The position numbers and the translations under genes were made by a program. Shown here one piece after another: positions 26,417-35,060 of a DNA stretch of 40,629 nt (position 1 is its first letter; each line of letters opens with the position of its first letter). A model generated the notes under the pieces. That model ran no database searches and was not told the origin of the DNA. It saw only the letters and a program-made list of their open reading frames with translations. The stretch is from Oscillospiraceae bacterium. Its GTDB lineage: Bacteria; Bacillota; Clostridia; Oscillospirales; Ruminococcaceae. The DNA lies in contig JAHDPQ010000005.1 in NCBI GenBank assembly GCA_018434245.1, positions 1-40,629 of the forward strand, in the 5' to 3' direction.

Positions 26417-27256
26417 ATGGCCAGAAAAGAAGTTTTGGATGCCGGCGTTTTATCCAATTCCAGCATTTATGCGCACATGCCGTCTTATTTTGCACAGGAT
26501 GCCTTGTATTATCTGCTGTATGCGGGGGAATTCCGTTGCGACACCCGCTATCGGATTGAACGGCAGCATCTGGATATGTTTTTGGTGATGTATGTGGTGG
26601 AGGGTGAACTCCGCTGCCAATTCGGAGAAAACGCCCTGTCGGTGGGCCCCGGCGAGCTGATTTTGATGGACTGCCGACAGCATCATGTGTACCAGTCTAT
26701 TGCGGCCAATACGCTGTTTCGGTGGTTTCATTTTTATGGGGCTTCCAGTTGTGTTTATTATGAGCAGATTTGCCAAAGGCACAGTCTGGTCATCACCCCA
26801 TCGGAAAGCTCGCTGCATAATTTGGATAGTATCCTGATGATGATGCAGGAGGAAATGGTCGAGGAGCATCTGGCCTCCATCTTGATCCATACGCTGTTGT
26901 GGGATATAGCCACCTCTACCAATACCAAAGATTCTCGCAACCCCCACGCCAGACAGGTTCTTTCCTACATACACTCTAACTATCAAAGCGATCTGACGGT
27001 CGCTCAACTGGCCGATATCGTCAATCTCAGCACCTACCACTTTATTCGCTGGTTCAAGCGCCTGACCAGCAGCACCCCCCACGAATATCTGATTCATTAC
27101 CGGCTGAAAAAGGCCAAAGAGCTTTTAATTAACACCGATGAGTCGGTGGAGCAGATTGCCGTTCGCTGTGGATTCAACAGTGCTTCCCATTTTTGCAGAT
27201 GCTTTAAAAAAGCAGTGGGGACCACACCGAGAGATTTCCGCAGTTTCCTATTTTAA
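26417..27256 (+). CDS. AraC-family transcriptional regulator
   Basis: The protein has 279 residues from ATG at 26417 (AAAGGAT 7 nt upstream). The N-terminal half is a cupin-type sensor (LDMFLVMYVVEGELRCQFG, then ALSVGPGELILMDCRQHHVY). The C-terminal 100 residues are two helix-turn-helix motifs (LTVAQLADIVNLSTYHFIRWFK and VEQIAVRCGFNSASHFCRCFKK) ending in TTPRDFR. It probably activates the neighbouring sugar-type importer and methyltransferase genes in response to a small ligand. It converges with the importer permease across a terminator. No binding site was identified. Confidence 0.92.
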   Translation: MARKEVLDAGVLSNSSIYAHMPSYFAQDALYYLLYAGEFRCDTRYRIERQHLDMFLVMYVVEGELRCQFGENALSVGPGELILMDCRQHHVYQSIAANTLFRWFHFYGASSCVYYEQICQRHSLVITPSESSLHNLDSILMMMQEEMVEEHLASILIHTLLWDIATSTNTKDSRNPHARQVLSYIHSNYQSDLTVAQLADIVNLSTYHFIRWFKRLTSSTPHEYLIHYRLKKAKELLINTDESVEQIAVRCGFNSASHFCRCFKKAVGTTPRDFRSFLF

Positions 27257-27277
27257 TTAGCTGTCACGGGTACGCAA

Positions 27278-27311
27278 AACAGGGCAGAGTGAACATTCAC
27301 TCTGCCCTGTT
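27278..27311. terminator. Bidirectional hairpin between araC-type gene and importer permease
   Basis: AACAGGGCAGAGTGAA (27278-27293) is perfectly complementary to 27296-27311. T-rich flanks are short, but the position between convergent genes makes a terminator likely. Confidence 0.7.
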
Positions 27312-27345
27312 GGCATATCCGGATAGAGTCGCAGGTACCACCTGA

Positions 27346-28335
27346 CTATTTTGCAGCCAGTTTTCTGGCTTTTGCCTCCATTTGCTCCCGGGTGATGTCA
27401 ATAAACACGGCCAGCACAATCACCGAGCCAATGACGATATACTGGATGTCGTTCTGGGCGCCCAGTAGGTTGAGGCCGTTGCGGATGACCGCAATCAGTA
27501 GCGCCCCGATCATGGTTCCCCATATGGTTCCTTTTCCCCCCATAAAGGAGGCTCCTCCAATAATACAGGCGGCGATGGCGTCGGTGTCGTAGGTGATGCC
27601 GGCCATGGCATTGGCTGAGGATACTCTGCCCACCAAAACGATTCCGGCCAGTCCGCACATCAGGCCGGACAAGGTATAGACGATTCTCATCACCTTTTTA
27701 GAATCAATCCCCGACAATCTGGAAGCTTCGGCATTGCCCCCCACGCAGTAGATATTTCGCCCCAGAGCGGTTAGGTTGAGGAAAATGTCAAACAAGGCAT
27801 ACAAAAACAACACCACAATAAAACTGATGGGAAACCCCTTGATGGTTTTGGAGCCCAGATACAAAAGCGTATCGACCCCCTTGTTCTGAAAGCCGATGGG
27901 GGTAGCTTTGGTGATCAGCAGAGCAACTCCCAGCACGATGTTCTTCATGCCCAAAGTAGAAACAAAGGGGTGAGGCAGATTGAGCTTGGTCAGCAAAAGT
28001 CCATTGCCGTACCCCACCAGCATACCGCTGAGCAGCGCAGATGCCATGAGCACGGCGGTATTAGTAACCCCCATTTGCATCAGCACCCCCATGACACATG
28101 CCGCCAGAACACAGTTGGAACCTACAGACAGATCAATTCCTGCGGTGATTAAAACAATGAGCATTCCGGATGCGATGAGGCAGTTGATGGACGCCTGCTT
28201 GAGGATATTCATGAAGTTGCCATAGTTAAAAAACTTATTCGTCGCAAAGGAGAGAACAACACACATAAGAATCAGGGCCACCAAGGGGCCCAGTCCCATA
28301 ATCAGGTCCTTGATGTTCATTGTTTTTTTCCTCAT
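27346..28335 (-). CDS. Sugar-type ABC importer permease (RbsC-like)
   Basis: The protein has 329 residues. ATG at 28335 overlaps the stop of the ATPase gene (ATGA) and has GGGAGGG 8 nt upstream. About eight to ten helices are visible. The conserved ITAGIDLSVGSNCVLAA segment and ACIIGGASFMGGKGTIWGT loop identify the BPD_transp_2 (ribose/xylose/galactose) family. It forms the membrane channel of the importer with the ATPase and binding protein upstream. The substrate is uncertain, since the family also carries nucleosides, autoinducer-2 and polyols. Confidence 0.93.
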   Translation of the reverse strand: MRKKTMNIKDLIMGLGPLVALILMCVVLSFATNKFFNYGNFMNILKQASINCLIASGMLIVLITAGIDLSVGSNCVLAACVMGVLMQMGVTNTAVLMASALLSGMLVGYGNGLLLTKLNLPHPFVSTLGMKNIVLGVALLITKATPIGFQNKGVDTLLYLGSKTIKGFPISFIVVLFLYALFDIFLNLTALGRNIYCVGGNAEASRLSGIDSKKVMRIVYTLSGLMCGLAGIVLVGRVSSANAMAGITYDTDAIAACIIGGASFMGGKGTIWGTMIGALLIAVIRNGLNLLGAQNDIQYIVIGSVIVLAVFIDITREQMEAKARKLAAK

Positions 28336-29834
28336 GACAGAGTCCCTCCCCATGCTGCCGTCATAATGTCCTCCTGATTAAAGTGTTTTCCTCCCCGCGG
28401 GATTTCTGCGGTGATTCTGCCGGAACGCATAACAATCACACGGTCGCTCATCCCCAGAATCTCCGGTAGCTCCGACGATATCATAATGACGCACTTGCCA
28501 TCCTGCACCAGTTGGTTCATCACCTTATATACTTCGATTTTCGCCCCCACATCGATTCCCCGGGTGGGCTCATCAAATATAAAAATTTCCGCATCCACAT
28601 TCATCCATTTACCGATGACAACTTTTTGTTGGTTCCCGCCCGAAAGCTGAGCAGCCACAGTATCGATGGAAGGGGTCTTGATTCGCAAATCGTCCACAAT
28701 GGAGCGGCTACTGTCTTCTATGTCTTTGCGTCGAAGGAAAGGCCCCGTGCAAAATCCGCTGAAGTTGGATAAAATGAGGTTGTACTTTACATATTGGGAA
28801 AGGACCAACCCCTGTCCTTTTCTGTCCTCCGTTAAAAAGGCTATTTTGTGCCGGATGGCGTCTCGGGGATGCCTGATGTTCACCGGCTTGCCGTCTACCA
28901 GTATTTCACCGTCATCCATGGGGTCGGCACCGAATATCCCGCGGAAGGTTTCTGTCCTTCCGGCGCCAACCAGCCCCGCCACCCCCAAAATCTGCCCCCG
29001 ATAGGCGTCAAAGGAAATCCCGTGCAACACACCGGCAGAGGTCAGGTTGCGTACCGAAAGCGCCACCTCCCCTTTTGTACCGGCTTCCTTGGGATACATA
29101 TTGTCCAAAGTGCGGCCCACCATGGCGTGAATCAGCTTATCGTGATCTAAGTTGGAAATGTGCTCGGTGAGAATGTACTCTCCGTCACGCATTACAGTCA
29201 CCCGGTCGCAGATGACAAAGAGCTCCTCCAGCTTGTGGGAAACAAACAGCACCGCAACCCCCTGGCTGCGCAGTCTGCGTGTGGTTTCAAACAGCTGCGC
29301 CACCTCTTTTTCCCCCAGACTGGAGGTGGGTTCATCCATGATGATCAGCTTGGCATGCATGTGAACGGCACGTCCGATTTCCACCATTTGCTGAATGCCC
29401 ATGCCTAGTTTGCCGCATTCCCTATGGGGGTCAATATCGTGGCCCAGCAGGGCCATAGCTTGTTTGGCCTGCCGGTGCATTTCTTCATAATTTAAAAGCC
29501 CGCTTTTCTTTTTGATCTGGCGGCCCATAAAGATGTTGTCGGTAATGGAAAGCTGCTTGACGATATTCAGCTCCTGATAAACACAGGCGATTCCCGCAGC
29601 TCTTGCGTCCAGGGGATTGCGGAATACCACCTCTTTGCCTTCCATCAGCAGGGTTCCTTCGTCCGCATCGTGAACGCCGGTCAGGTACTTAATCAATGTG
29701 GATTTTCCCGCGCCGTTTTCTCCAACCAGCCCGTGGACTTCCCCCGGCAGGATTTGGAGGGACATGGATTTAAGGGCCACCACACCGGGAAACACCTTTG
29801 TGACATTTTTTATTTCTGCAACATACCCGCTCAC
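28332..29834 (-). CDS. Sugar-type ABC importer ATPase with two nucleotide-binding domains (RbsA-like)
   Basis: The protein has 500 residues. GTG at 29834 has AGAAGGTGAT just upstream; the extra 48 codons of the open frame run through a stem-loop and are rejected. The first domain has Walker A GENGAGKST, a divergent signature (LGMGIQQMVEIGRA) and Walker B LIIMDEPTSSLG. The second has the family's lysine-free P-loop GLVGAGRTE, signature LSGGNQQKV and Walker B IFIFDEPTRGID. This double-domain pattern is standard for RbsA, XylG and MglA. Confidence 0.94.
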   Translation of the reverse strand: MSGYVAEIKNVTKVFPGVVALKSMSLQILPGEVHGLVGENGAGKSTLIKYLTGVHDADEGTLLMEGKEVVFRNPLDARAAGIACVYQELNIVKQLSITDNIFMGRQIKKKSGLLNYEEMHRQAKQAMALLGHDIDPHRECGKLGMGIQQMVEIGRAVHMHAKLIIMDEPTSSLGEKEVAQLFETTRRLRSQGVAVLFVSHKLEELFVICDRVTVMRDGEYILTEHISNLDHDKLIHAMVGRTLDNMYPKEAGTKGEVALSVRNLTSAGVLHGISFDAYRGQILGVAGLVGAGRTETFRGIFGADPMDDGEILVDGKPVNIRHPRDAIRHKIAFLTEDRKGQGLVLSQYVKYNLILSNFSGFCTGPFLRRKDIEDSSRSIVDDLRIKTPSIDTVAAQLSGGNQQKVVIGKWMNVDAEIFIFDEPTRGIDVGAKIEVYKVMNQLVQDGKCVIMISSELPEILGMSDRVIVMRSGRITAEIPRGGKHFNQEDIMTAAWGGTLS

Positions 29835-29858
29835 TTTATCACCTTCTGTCCAGCAAGA

Positions 29859-29897
29859 ATGCTCCTGCGAACTGGGATGCCCGGTTCGCAGGAGCAT
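29859..29897 (-). other. Long stem-loop between binding-protein and ATPase genes
   Basis: ATGCTCCTGCGAAC (29859-29872) pairs exactly with 29884-29897, extended inward by CTGGG/CCCGG (one G-U) to a 3-nt loop. On the minus strand it follows the binding-protein gene by about 130 nt and precedes the ATPase site by about 15 nt. It probably protects the upstream message or lowers downstream expression. Confidence 0.6.
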
Positions 29898-30031
29898 CCT
29901 CATTTTAAATGGCTTGCTCTTGCATTGCCCTAAGATCGATTCCTCTGACATCAGCATCCCACCAGTATCAGGGAGCATCTCTTTTCAGCAAGAACTCCTC
30001 ATCCTCTTTGTTTTTAGGAACTCCAACCGTT

Positions 30032-31039
30032 CTAAACCTGAAATTCGGCTACATTTTCGATGGTAACCAGTGCAGCGGCAACATCCTGATGAGCCTCAAT
30101 CGCTTCTCCCTTGACGGCTTTATAGGCTTCCTCCACACATTGATACCCCATCAAATAAGGCTGCTGTGCCACGGTTGCGGCGATTTTTCCTTCTTGAATC
30201 AGCTGAAGAGCACCCTGATCGGCATTAAAGCCTACGATGCAAATATTGTCCACTCCCGCATTGGCGCAGGCCTGCTGAATGCCGATGGCCATATCGTCGT
30301 TCATGGCCAAAACCGCATTGATTTCACCAGGATATTTGGTCAACAGGTCCTCCATGACAGCCATGGCTTTGTCAGCGGTATTGTTGCCGAACTGCTCTTC
30401 CAGTACGATGGCTCCGTTTTCCTCCAGCCCCTTCCGGAATCCGCTCAGCCGCTGAGCACTGGTCACTTCGCCCTGCTGCCCGCCAATCAGAATGGCTTTG
30501 CCCCCTTGCCCGATGATGCTGGCGGCATATTCTCCGCCCAGCTTGGCCGCTACCTCGTTGCCGGTACCAATAAAGGCAGTTTTGCCTTCCAGTCCCGCGT
30601 CGGTGTCTACCAGCAGCACCGGAATTTTCCCAATGGCCGGAGACAGTGCGCCTATGACCGCATTTTCTTCACAGGGGGCCACCACAATGGCATCTACGCC
30701 GGCGGATATCTGTTCTTCGATTTGGGTCACCTGCTGTGCAATTTCACTTTCGGCATTGGGGCCTAATATGGTTACTTTAATGCCCAGTTGCTGCGCGGCA
30801 TCCTGTGAGCCTGCCTCCATGGTCTTCCAATACTCTGCCGAAAGGGTTTTAAAAATAACGGCAATATGTACTTCATCCTTATCTGCTTCGGCAGAAGGAG
30901 CGGGCGCGGCTTCGCCTTTCAACTCGGAGGGTGCGGAGCTTTTTTGTTCCGGCGCCTGAGGTGTGCTTCCACAAGCTACCATAGTCATTACGAGTGAACA
31001 TGCCAGCAGGAATATCATTGCCAATCTTCTTTTGCGCAT
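30032..31039 (-). CDS. Sugar-type ABC importer substrate-binding lipoprotein (RbsB-like)
   Basis: The protein has 335 residues, with ATG at 31039 behind AAAGGAGAT. A lipoprotein signal ends at Cys23 (MVAC), followed by a short acidic/Ala linker. The periplasmic-binding-protein type 1 fold is clear: IAVIFKTLSAEYWKTM, QISAGVDAIVVAPC, VLLVDTDAG, INAVLAMNDDMAIGI and VGFNADQGALQLI. It is the first gene of the minus-strand importer operon. The ligand may be a pentose or hexose, or a related polyol; the sequence alone does not tell. Confidence 0.94.
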   Translation of the reverse strand: MRKRRLAMIFLLACSLVMTMVACGSTPQAPEQKSSAPSELKGEAAPAPSAEADKDEVHIAVIFKTLSAEYWKTMEAGSQDAAQQLGIKVTILGPNAESEIAQQVTQIEEQISAGVDAIVVAPCEENAVIGALSPAIGKIPVLLVDTDAGLEGKTAFIGTGNEVAAKLGGEYAASIIGQGGKAILIGGQQGEVTSAQRLSGFRKGLEENGAIVLEEQFGNNTADKAMAVMEDLLTKYPGEINAVLAMNDDMAIGIQQACANAGVDNICIVGFNADQGALQLIQEGKIAATVAQQPYLMGYQCVEEAYKAVKGEAIEAHQDVAAALVTIENVAEFQV

Positions 31040-31455
31040 GATGTTATCTCCTTTTATGTATTTCGTTATCCCTTTACCATGATATGTGAAACCATGTAAA
31101 GGGTATGCCGCACTCAACAAATTGTACCAAATTCTTTACTATTGTATCATATTTTTATTGATATGACATTGTATAGAATTGCTTAATTCTTTACATTTAT
31201 TGCTTACTCCCGCTCGACACAGACAGGCACAGAATATTTATAATAGCAAAAGGTGTGCAAAATAAGCCATTACATCATATGCTTTTCAGGAAAGGGATTG
31301 TTCCCTTGAATAGAACCTTTGTTTTATGTTATATGAATCGCAATATTTGTATATAATTGAGCAACCACATGCAATGACTTGACTCTGTATACGGTGTAAT
31401 ATTATGTTTGGGAGCTTTTATCCAAACCACATACAACAATAAAGGGGCGAGCGCT
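31040..31455. promoter_or_regulatory. AT-rich divergent control region between importer and methyltransferase-like gene
   Basis: On the minus strand three TACAAT hexamers occur (31121-31126, 31141-31146, 31168-31173). The middle one has ATGTCA at 31164-31169, 17 bp away, as a possible -35. On the plus strand TATAAT at 31352-31357 has only a poor -35 (TTATAT) at 17 bp, and TTGACT at 31379 has a TATTAT 15 bp later. No operator palindrome was recognised. The neighbouring AraC-type regulator may act here. Confidence 0.4.
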
Positions 31456-32685
31456 GTGATCAGTGAGAAGGAAAAATCCATTTTGCGGGAAGTTGCCAAA
31501 TACCAGTTGGAAGTAGCAAACTCCCCAAAGAATCAGGAACGGGTAGTCCTTTGGAAACGGCACAACGCTCTAAAGGGAGAGCAGCCTCTCATCCACATCG
31601 AAATTGACCATTTTGCAGGCGAGGTGATTGAGCCAAAGCTTGAGTGTACCCATCCGGTAGCCCGAAGGTTGGAGCATCAGCTTTATCACCGCTGCTTCAA
31701 TCTGACGGAGCTGGATGACGACAAGGTGGTACCCGACTATTTTGCCATTCTGTGGGATTGGTGGTTCAAACCCTTTCAGCTGGATATCCAAAAGGTATCT
31801 GCCAGCGGTGGCGGAGTAGGTCACCAGTTTCAGCACCTGATCGAGGATTTGGGGGAAGCATACCCCACTCTGAAGCCCTCCACCTTTGGAATACATACCG
31901 AGAGCACCAAGGCATATTTTGATGCGGCTCAGGATGTTTTTGGGGACATTCTTCCGGTGCGGATGACCATGAAAAGCCTGTGGTGCGTTCTGACTCAGGA
32001 TCTGGTCCATATCATGGGGATGGAGAACTTCCTCATTTCCCTGTATGAATACCCCGATGAGCTGATCGGCATGCTGGACCGCCTCTCGAACGATTATATC
32101 CGCTATTATCACTGGTTGGAAGAAAATGGCTACCTCATCCCTACCACCTCTTACGAGGAGCTCAACCAGGGGTCCCTCTCCTTCACTGACGAGTTGCATA
32201 GTCGGGGTCCGGTCACTGTGAGCCAGGTGTGGGGCTACATGGATTCTCAGGAATCGGTGGGAATCTCCCCGGATATGTTTGGAGAGATGATATTCCCCTA
32301 TTACAAAAAGGTGGGAGATCTGTTCGGGCTGCTTTCCTATGGTTGCTGCGAGCCGGTGGACCCAGTCTGGCAGTACCTAAGCCAATATAAAAATCTGCGT
32401 AAAATTTCCATTTCTCCCTGGGCCAATGAGGAGATCATGGGCGAACAGCTGGCCTGCAGCTCTATCATCTACCAGCGCAAGCCCAGCCCCAACTTTTTAG
32501 GCGTTGGCCCCGGCTTTGATGAAGAGGGCTGGAGGCAGCATATTGTAAAGACCCTGACCTGCGCCAAAAACTGCAAGCTGGAATTTACCTGCCGGGATGT
32601 CTACACCATCCGCGGTGATCTTGCCATGGTAAAAAGAGCGGTGGAGATCATCCGGGAAGAAATCACAAATCGCTGGACTCCGTAA
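31456..32685 (+). CDS. Uroporphyrinogen-decarboxylase-like (MtaA/MtbA-type) protein
   Basis: The protein has 409 residues. GTG at 31456 is preferred with AAAGGGG 8 nt upstream; an earlier start would add 16 unmatched residues. The fold is the URO-D/cobalamin-dependent methyltransferase barrel, judged from the overall pattern (IHIEIDHFAGEVIEPKLECT, YPDELIGMLDRL, SPDMFGEMIFPYYKKVGD, KISISPWANEE). SYGCCEPV (Cys297-298) and FTCRDV (Cys379) could supply zinc ligands, as the cysteines of MtaA-type enzymes do. True haem-pathway HemE would be shorter and lack these. A methyl-transfer role in catabolism is plausible, but no corrinoid protein is in the window. It is divergent from the sugar-type importer and probably coregulated with it. 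Confidence 0.75.
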   Translation: MISEKEKSILREVAKYQLEVANSPKNQERVVLWKRHNALKGEQPLIHIEIDHFAGEVIEPKLECTHPVARRLEHQLYHRCFNLTELDDDKVVPDYFAILWDWWFKPFQLDIQKVSASGGGVGHQFQHLIEDLGEAYPTLKPSTFGIHTESTKAYFDAAQDVFGDILPVRMTMKSLWCVLTQDLVHIMGMENFLISLYEYPDELIGMLDRLSNDYIRYYHWLEENGYLIPTTSYEELNQGSLSFTDELHSRGPVTVSQVWGYMDSQESVGISPDMFGEMIFPYYKKVGDLFGLLSYGCCEPVDPVWQYLSQYKNLRKISISPWANEEIMGEQLACSSIIYQRKPSPNFLGVGPGFDEEGWRQHIVKTLTCAKNCKLEFTCRDVYTIRGDLAMVKRAVEIIREEITNRWTP

Positions 32686-32735
32686 TACTGACAAATACAT
32701 CCAGCTTCATCGGATTTCTCAAAGGGAGAAGCAGT

Positions 32736-32840
32736 ATGATGATATGTCAGAGGTGGGGGCGTCTAAAGCATAAATGCTACAGTAGGGAGTTGTGGTGCTG
32801 CGGATATCGATTCAGCGGATCATTAACGGGTAGCAAGTAA
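32736..32840 (+). CDS. Possible 34-residue Cys- and Arg-rich peptide
   Basis: ATG at 32736 has AAAGGGAG at good spacing and opens 34 codons to TAA at 32838. The peptide is basic with four cysteines (MMICQRWGRLKHKC at the start, then a WCC pair). I know no family. It lies in the 280-base gap after the methyltransferase-like gene and could be chance. The rest of that gap holds only the terminator. Confidence 0.25.
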   Translation: MMICQRWGRLKHKCYSRELWCCGYRFSGSLTGSK

Positions 32841-32916
32841 CAGTCCCTTCGCAAGTGCCAGACCGCAATTATGCCATTTAGATGTAGCTCGTAGTAAAGG
32901 GCTTTGCCCGCACACA

Positions 32917-32948
32917 AAAAGAGCCGTCCAAATTTGGACGGCTCTTTT
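32917..32948. terminator. Bidirectional terminator, perfect palindrome
   Basis: AAAAGAGCCGTCCAAA (32917-32932) is followed at once by its exact complement (32933-32948), ending TTTT on both strands. It separates the convergent methyltransferase-like gene and zinc operon. Confidence 0.92.
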
Positions 32949-32965
32949 GTATGCTATGCCATAAA

Positions 32966-33529
32966 TTACTGGGTTACAAACTCTGCCCCCCGCTCCTCCA
33001 GGACCGTCAGGGAATCAAGATCCAACCGTAGGTATCGCATTCCGTTTTGCTCATAGACTTCCAGAACTCCCACCACTTCACACCAATCGTCCTCCTCAGG
33101 CCACTCCCCCGTCCAGGCAACCTCGAACCCGGCTTCGCCGTCGTATCCGCAGCAGCCGGGACCATAGCGAATCACGTAGTAATAGGTCTCGCCGGTTTCT
33201 TCCCAATCCATGGTTTGAAAGATGCCCTGGTACTTCACAGTTTTGCCTAAATAGTCCTCGGGGTTCAGGTAAATATCGTTGGTTTGGGCAATAAACAGCC
33301 GCTCCTTAATCTCTACTAAACCCCCTGTAGGAGCCTCTATTTTTGCGCTGTGGGGAGCTTGCGCCTGCTGAATCTCCGAAGATTGAGCCGCAGATTCTTG
33401 TTGACTGCTTGCGTTTTTTGACTGGTAGGAGGGCTCAGATGCCAGATGCTCCACTTTTTGGTGGGTGCTCCCAAGGCATCCTGTCAGAATGATGATCAGC
33501 ACCAGCAGAACCAGTATTCCTCTTTTCAC
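32966..33529 (-). CDS. Lipoprotein with a DUF1980/YcgQ-like C-terminal domain, end of zinc operon
   Basis: The protein has 187 residues. GTG at 33529 overlaps the permease stop (GTGA) and begins a lipoprotein signal with lipobox LTGC (Cys18). A Ser/Gln-rich linker runs to about residue 70. The C-terminal 110 residues (NPEDYLGKTVKYQGIF, RYGPGCCGYDGEAGFEVAW, DDWCEVVGVLEVYE) resemble the OB-like DUF1980 domain of TIGR03943/YcgQ proteins, including the paired cysteines. YcgQ-YcgR pairs are Zur-regulated in some bacilli. Here the domain stands alone on a lipoprotein, without the membrane part. A zinc-handling role at the cell surface is an inference from context. Confidence 0.72.
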   Translation of the reverse strand: MKRGILVLLVLIIILTGCLGSTHQKVEHLASEPSYQSKNASSQQESAAQSSEIQQAQAPHSAKIEAPTGGLVEIKERLFIAQTNDIYLNPEDYLGKTVKYQGIFQTMDWEETGETYYYVIRYGPGCCGYDGEAGFEVAWTGEWPEEDDWCEVVGVLEVYEQNGMRYLRLDLDSLTVLEERGAEFVTQ

Positions 33530-34356
33530 CGCTTCTGCAAACCACCCTTCACCACGCCGATCAGACTGCACAGAAGAAGGGCCACCAGGTTCACTGTCAC
33601 TACGCTGGCTCCGGTGGGCAGAGAATACCAGTAGGATAAAAAGATTCCTACCAGAAAGCAGAGCACCGAGCTGACCGCCGAGAAGATGACCACTGTCTGA
33701 AAGCGCTTGCACAGCCGCATAGCGGTAAGGGCGGGAAAGATAATCAGCGCCGAAATCAGCATGGCTCCCATCATGCGCATCCCCAGAACAATGGTGATGG
33801 CGGTTAAAATGGCAAGGAGCATGTTGTAGATCCCGGCCTTGGTCCCCACCGCCCGACTAAAGGTTTCGTCAAAGGTCACCGCAAAAATCTTGTGGTAAAA
33901 GAGGATAAACAAAATCAAAACCAGAATAGAGAGCACGATACTGAGCCGGACATCTGCGTGGCTCATGGCCAGAATGCTCCCAAACATATAGTTGCACACA
34001 TCGGTGTTCATGCCGGTAGTGACTGAGATAAAGATAACTCCCAGCGCCAAAGAACTGGTGGAGATCAGAGCAATGGCGGCGTCCCCTTTGATCTTGCTGT
34101 TCTCACTGAGGCGCAGCAGCAAAAAAGCCGCTGCCACCACCACCGGAATCGAAACGGTGAGAGGCGCCACATTGAGGGCGGTGGCAATGGCAAGAGCACC
34201 GAATCCCACGTGGGAAAGGCCGTCGCCGATCATGGAATACCGCTTGAGCACCAGACTGACCCCCAGGAGCGAAGCACAAAGAGAGACCAGCAACCCAACG
34301 ATGACGGCGCGTACCAAAAAGGTATAGGACATCATTTCGAAGATGACGTCAAACAT
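33526..34356 (-). CDS. znuB: Zinc ABC importer permease
   Basis: The protein has 276 residues. ATG at 34356 has GGGAGGTG upstream and overlaps the end of the ATPase gene by 8 nt; the longer open frame is inside that gene. It is an ABC-3 family metal permease with about eight to nine helices: LVLKRYSMIGDGLSHVGFGALAIA, SENSKIKGDAAIALIS, and LRMMGAMLISALIIFPA-like segments. The Asp and His in GDGLSHVGFG are typical of zinc/manganese permeases. Placement with ZnuA, ZnuC and a Fur/Zur regulator supports zinc. Confidence 0.92.
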   Translation of the reverse strand: MFDVIFEMMSYTFLVRAVIVGLLVSLCASLLGVSLVLKRYSMIGDGLSHVGFGALAIATALNVAPLTVSIPVVVAAAFLLLRLSENSKIKGDAAIALISTSSLALGVIFISVTTGMNTDVCNYMFGSILAMSHADVRLSIVLSILVLILFILFYHKIFAVTFDETFSRAVGTKAGIYNMLLAILTAITIVLGMRMMGAMLISALIIFPALTAMRLCKRFQTVVIFSAVSSVLCFLVGIFLSYWYSLPTGASVVTVNLVALLLCSLIGVVKGGLQKR

Positions 34357-35059
34357 CTTGGGCACCTCCCAAAAAACGTTTGGCCAAGTCGGTTTGCAGG
34401 TAGTCTTTGGGGGTTCCAAAAAATAGCTGCTGATTACCCAGATGCAAAATGTGGTCGGCGTACTCCACGGCGCTGCGAATATCATGAGATACCATGATGA
34501 TGGTCAGCTTTTGCTCCCGGTTCAGCATCTGGATCAGGTCGTACAGCTCCCGGGTGGCGAGAGGGTCCAGCCCAGCCACTGGCTCATCCAGTAGCAGAAG
34601 CTTTTCGGTGGCGCAAAGGGCCCGAGCCAAAAGCGCCCGCTGCTGTTGACCGCCGGAGAGCTCCCGGTAGCAATGGTTCTTCAGGTGGCCGATCCCCAGC
34701 TTCTCCATGTTTTCCATGGCGATTTCCCGATCTTTTTTACTGTAAAACGGGCGGCCCCCCCGCTTGCTCTGGCGGCCGGATAGCACCACTTCCAGCACAC
34801 CGGCGGGGAAATCCTTCTGTGCTGCCGATTGCTGGGGTAAATAGCCGATCTCGTTGGCCTTGAGGCCATCCCCCATGAGAATTTCCCCCGATACCGGCAT
34901 TTTCAGGCGCAACAGCCCCTTGATCAGCGTGCTCTTTCCCGATCCGTTTTCCCCCACTACGCAAAGGTAGTCGCCGGATTCTACCGCAAAATTAAGGCCG
35001 CTTGCCACAATCCCTGTATCGTATCCCAGAGCAGCCTCCCGACAGGTGATTAACGCCAT
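34349..35059 (-). CDS. znuC: Zinc ABC importer ATPase
   Basis: The protein has 236 residues, with ATG at 35059, one base after the stop of znuA. Its ribosome site GGAGG lies inside that gene. Walker A is GENGSGKST, the Q-loop YLPQQ, the signature LSGGQQQRALLARAL, Walker B LLLLDEPVAGLD and the H-loop VSHD. The length and the C-terminal FFGTPKDYL are typical of metal importers. Confidence 0.94.
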   Translation of the reverse strand: MALITCREAALGYDTGIVASGLNFAVESGDYLCVVGENGSGKSTLIKGLLRLKMPVSGEILMGDGLKANEIGYLPQQSAAQKDFPAGVLEVVLSGRQSKRGGRPFYSKKDREIAMENMEKLGIGHLKNHCYRELSGGQQQRALLARALCATEKLLLLDEPVAGLDPLATRELYDLIQMLNREQKLTIIMVSHDIRSAVEYADHILHLGNQQLFFGTPKDYLQTDLAKRFLGGAQDV

Positions 35060-35060
35060 A

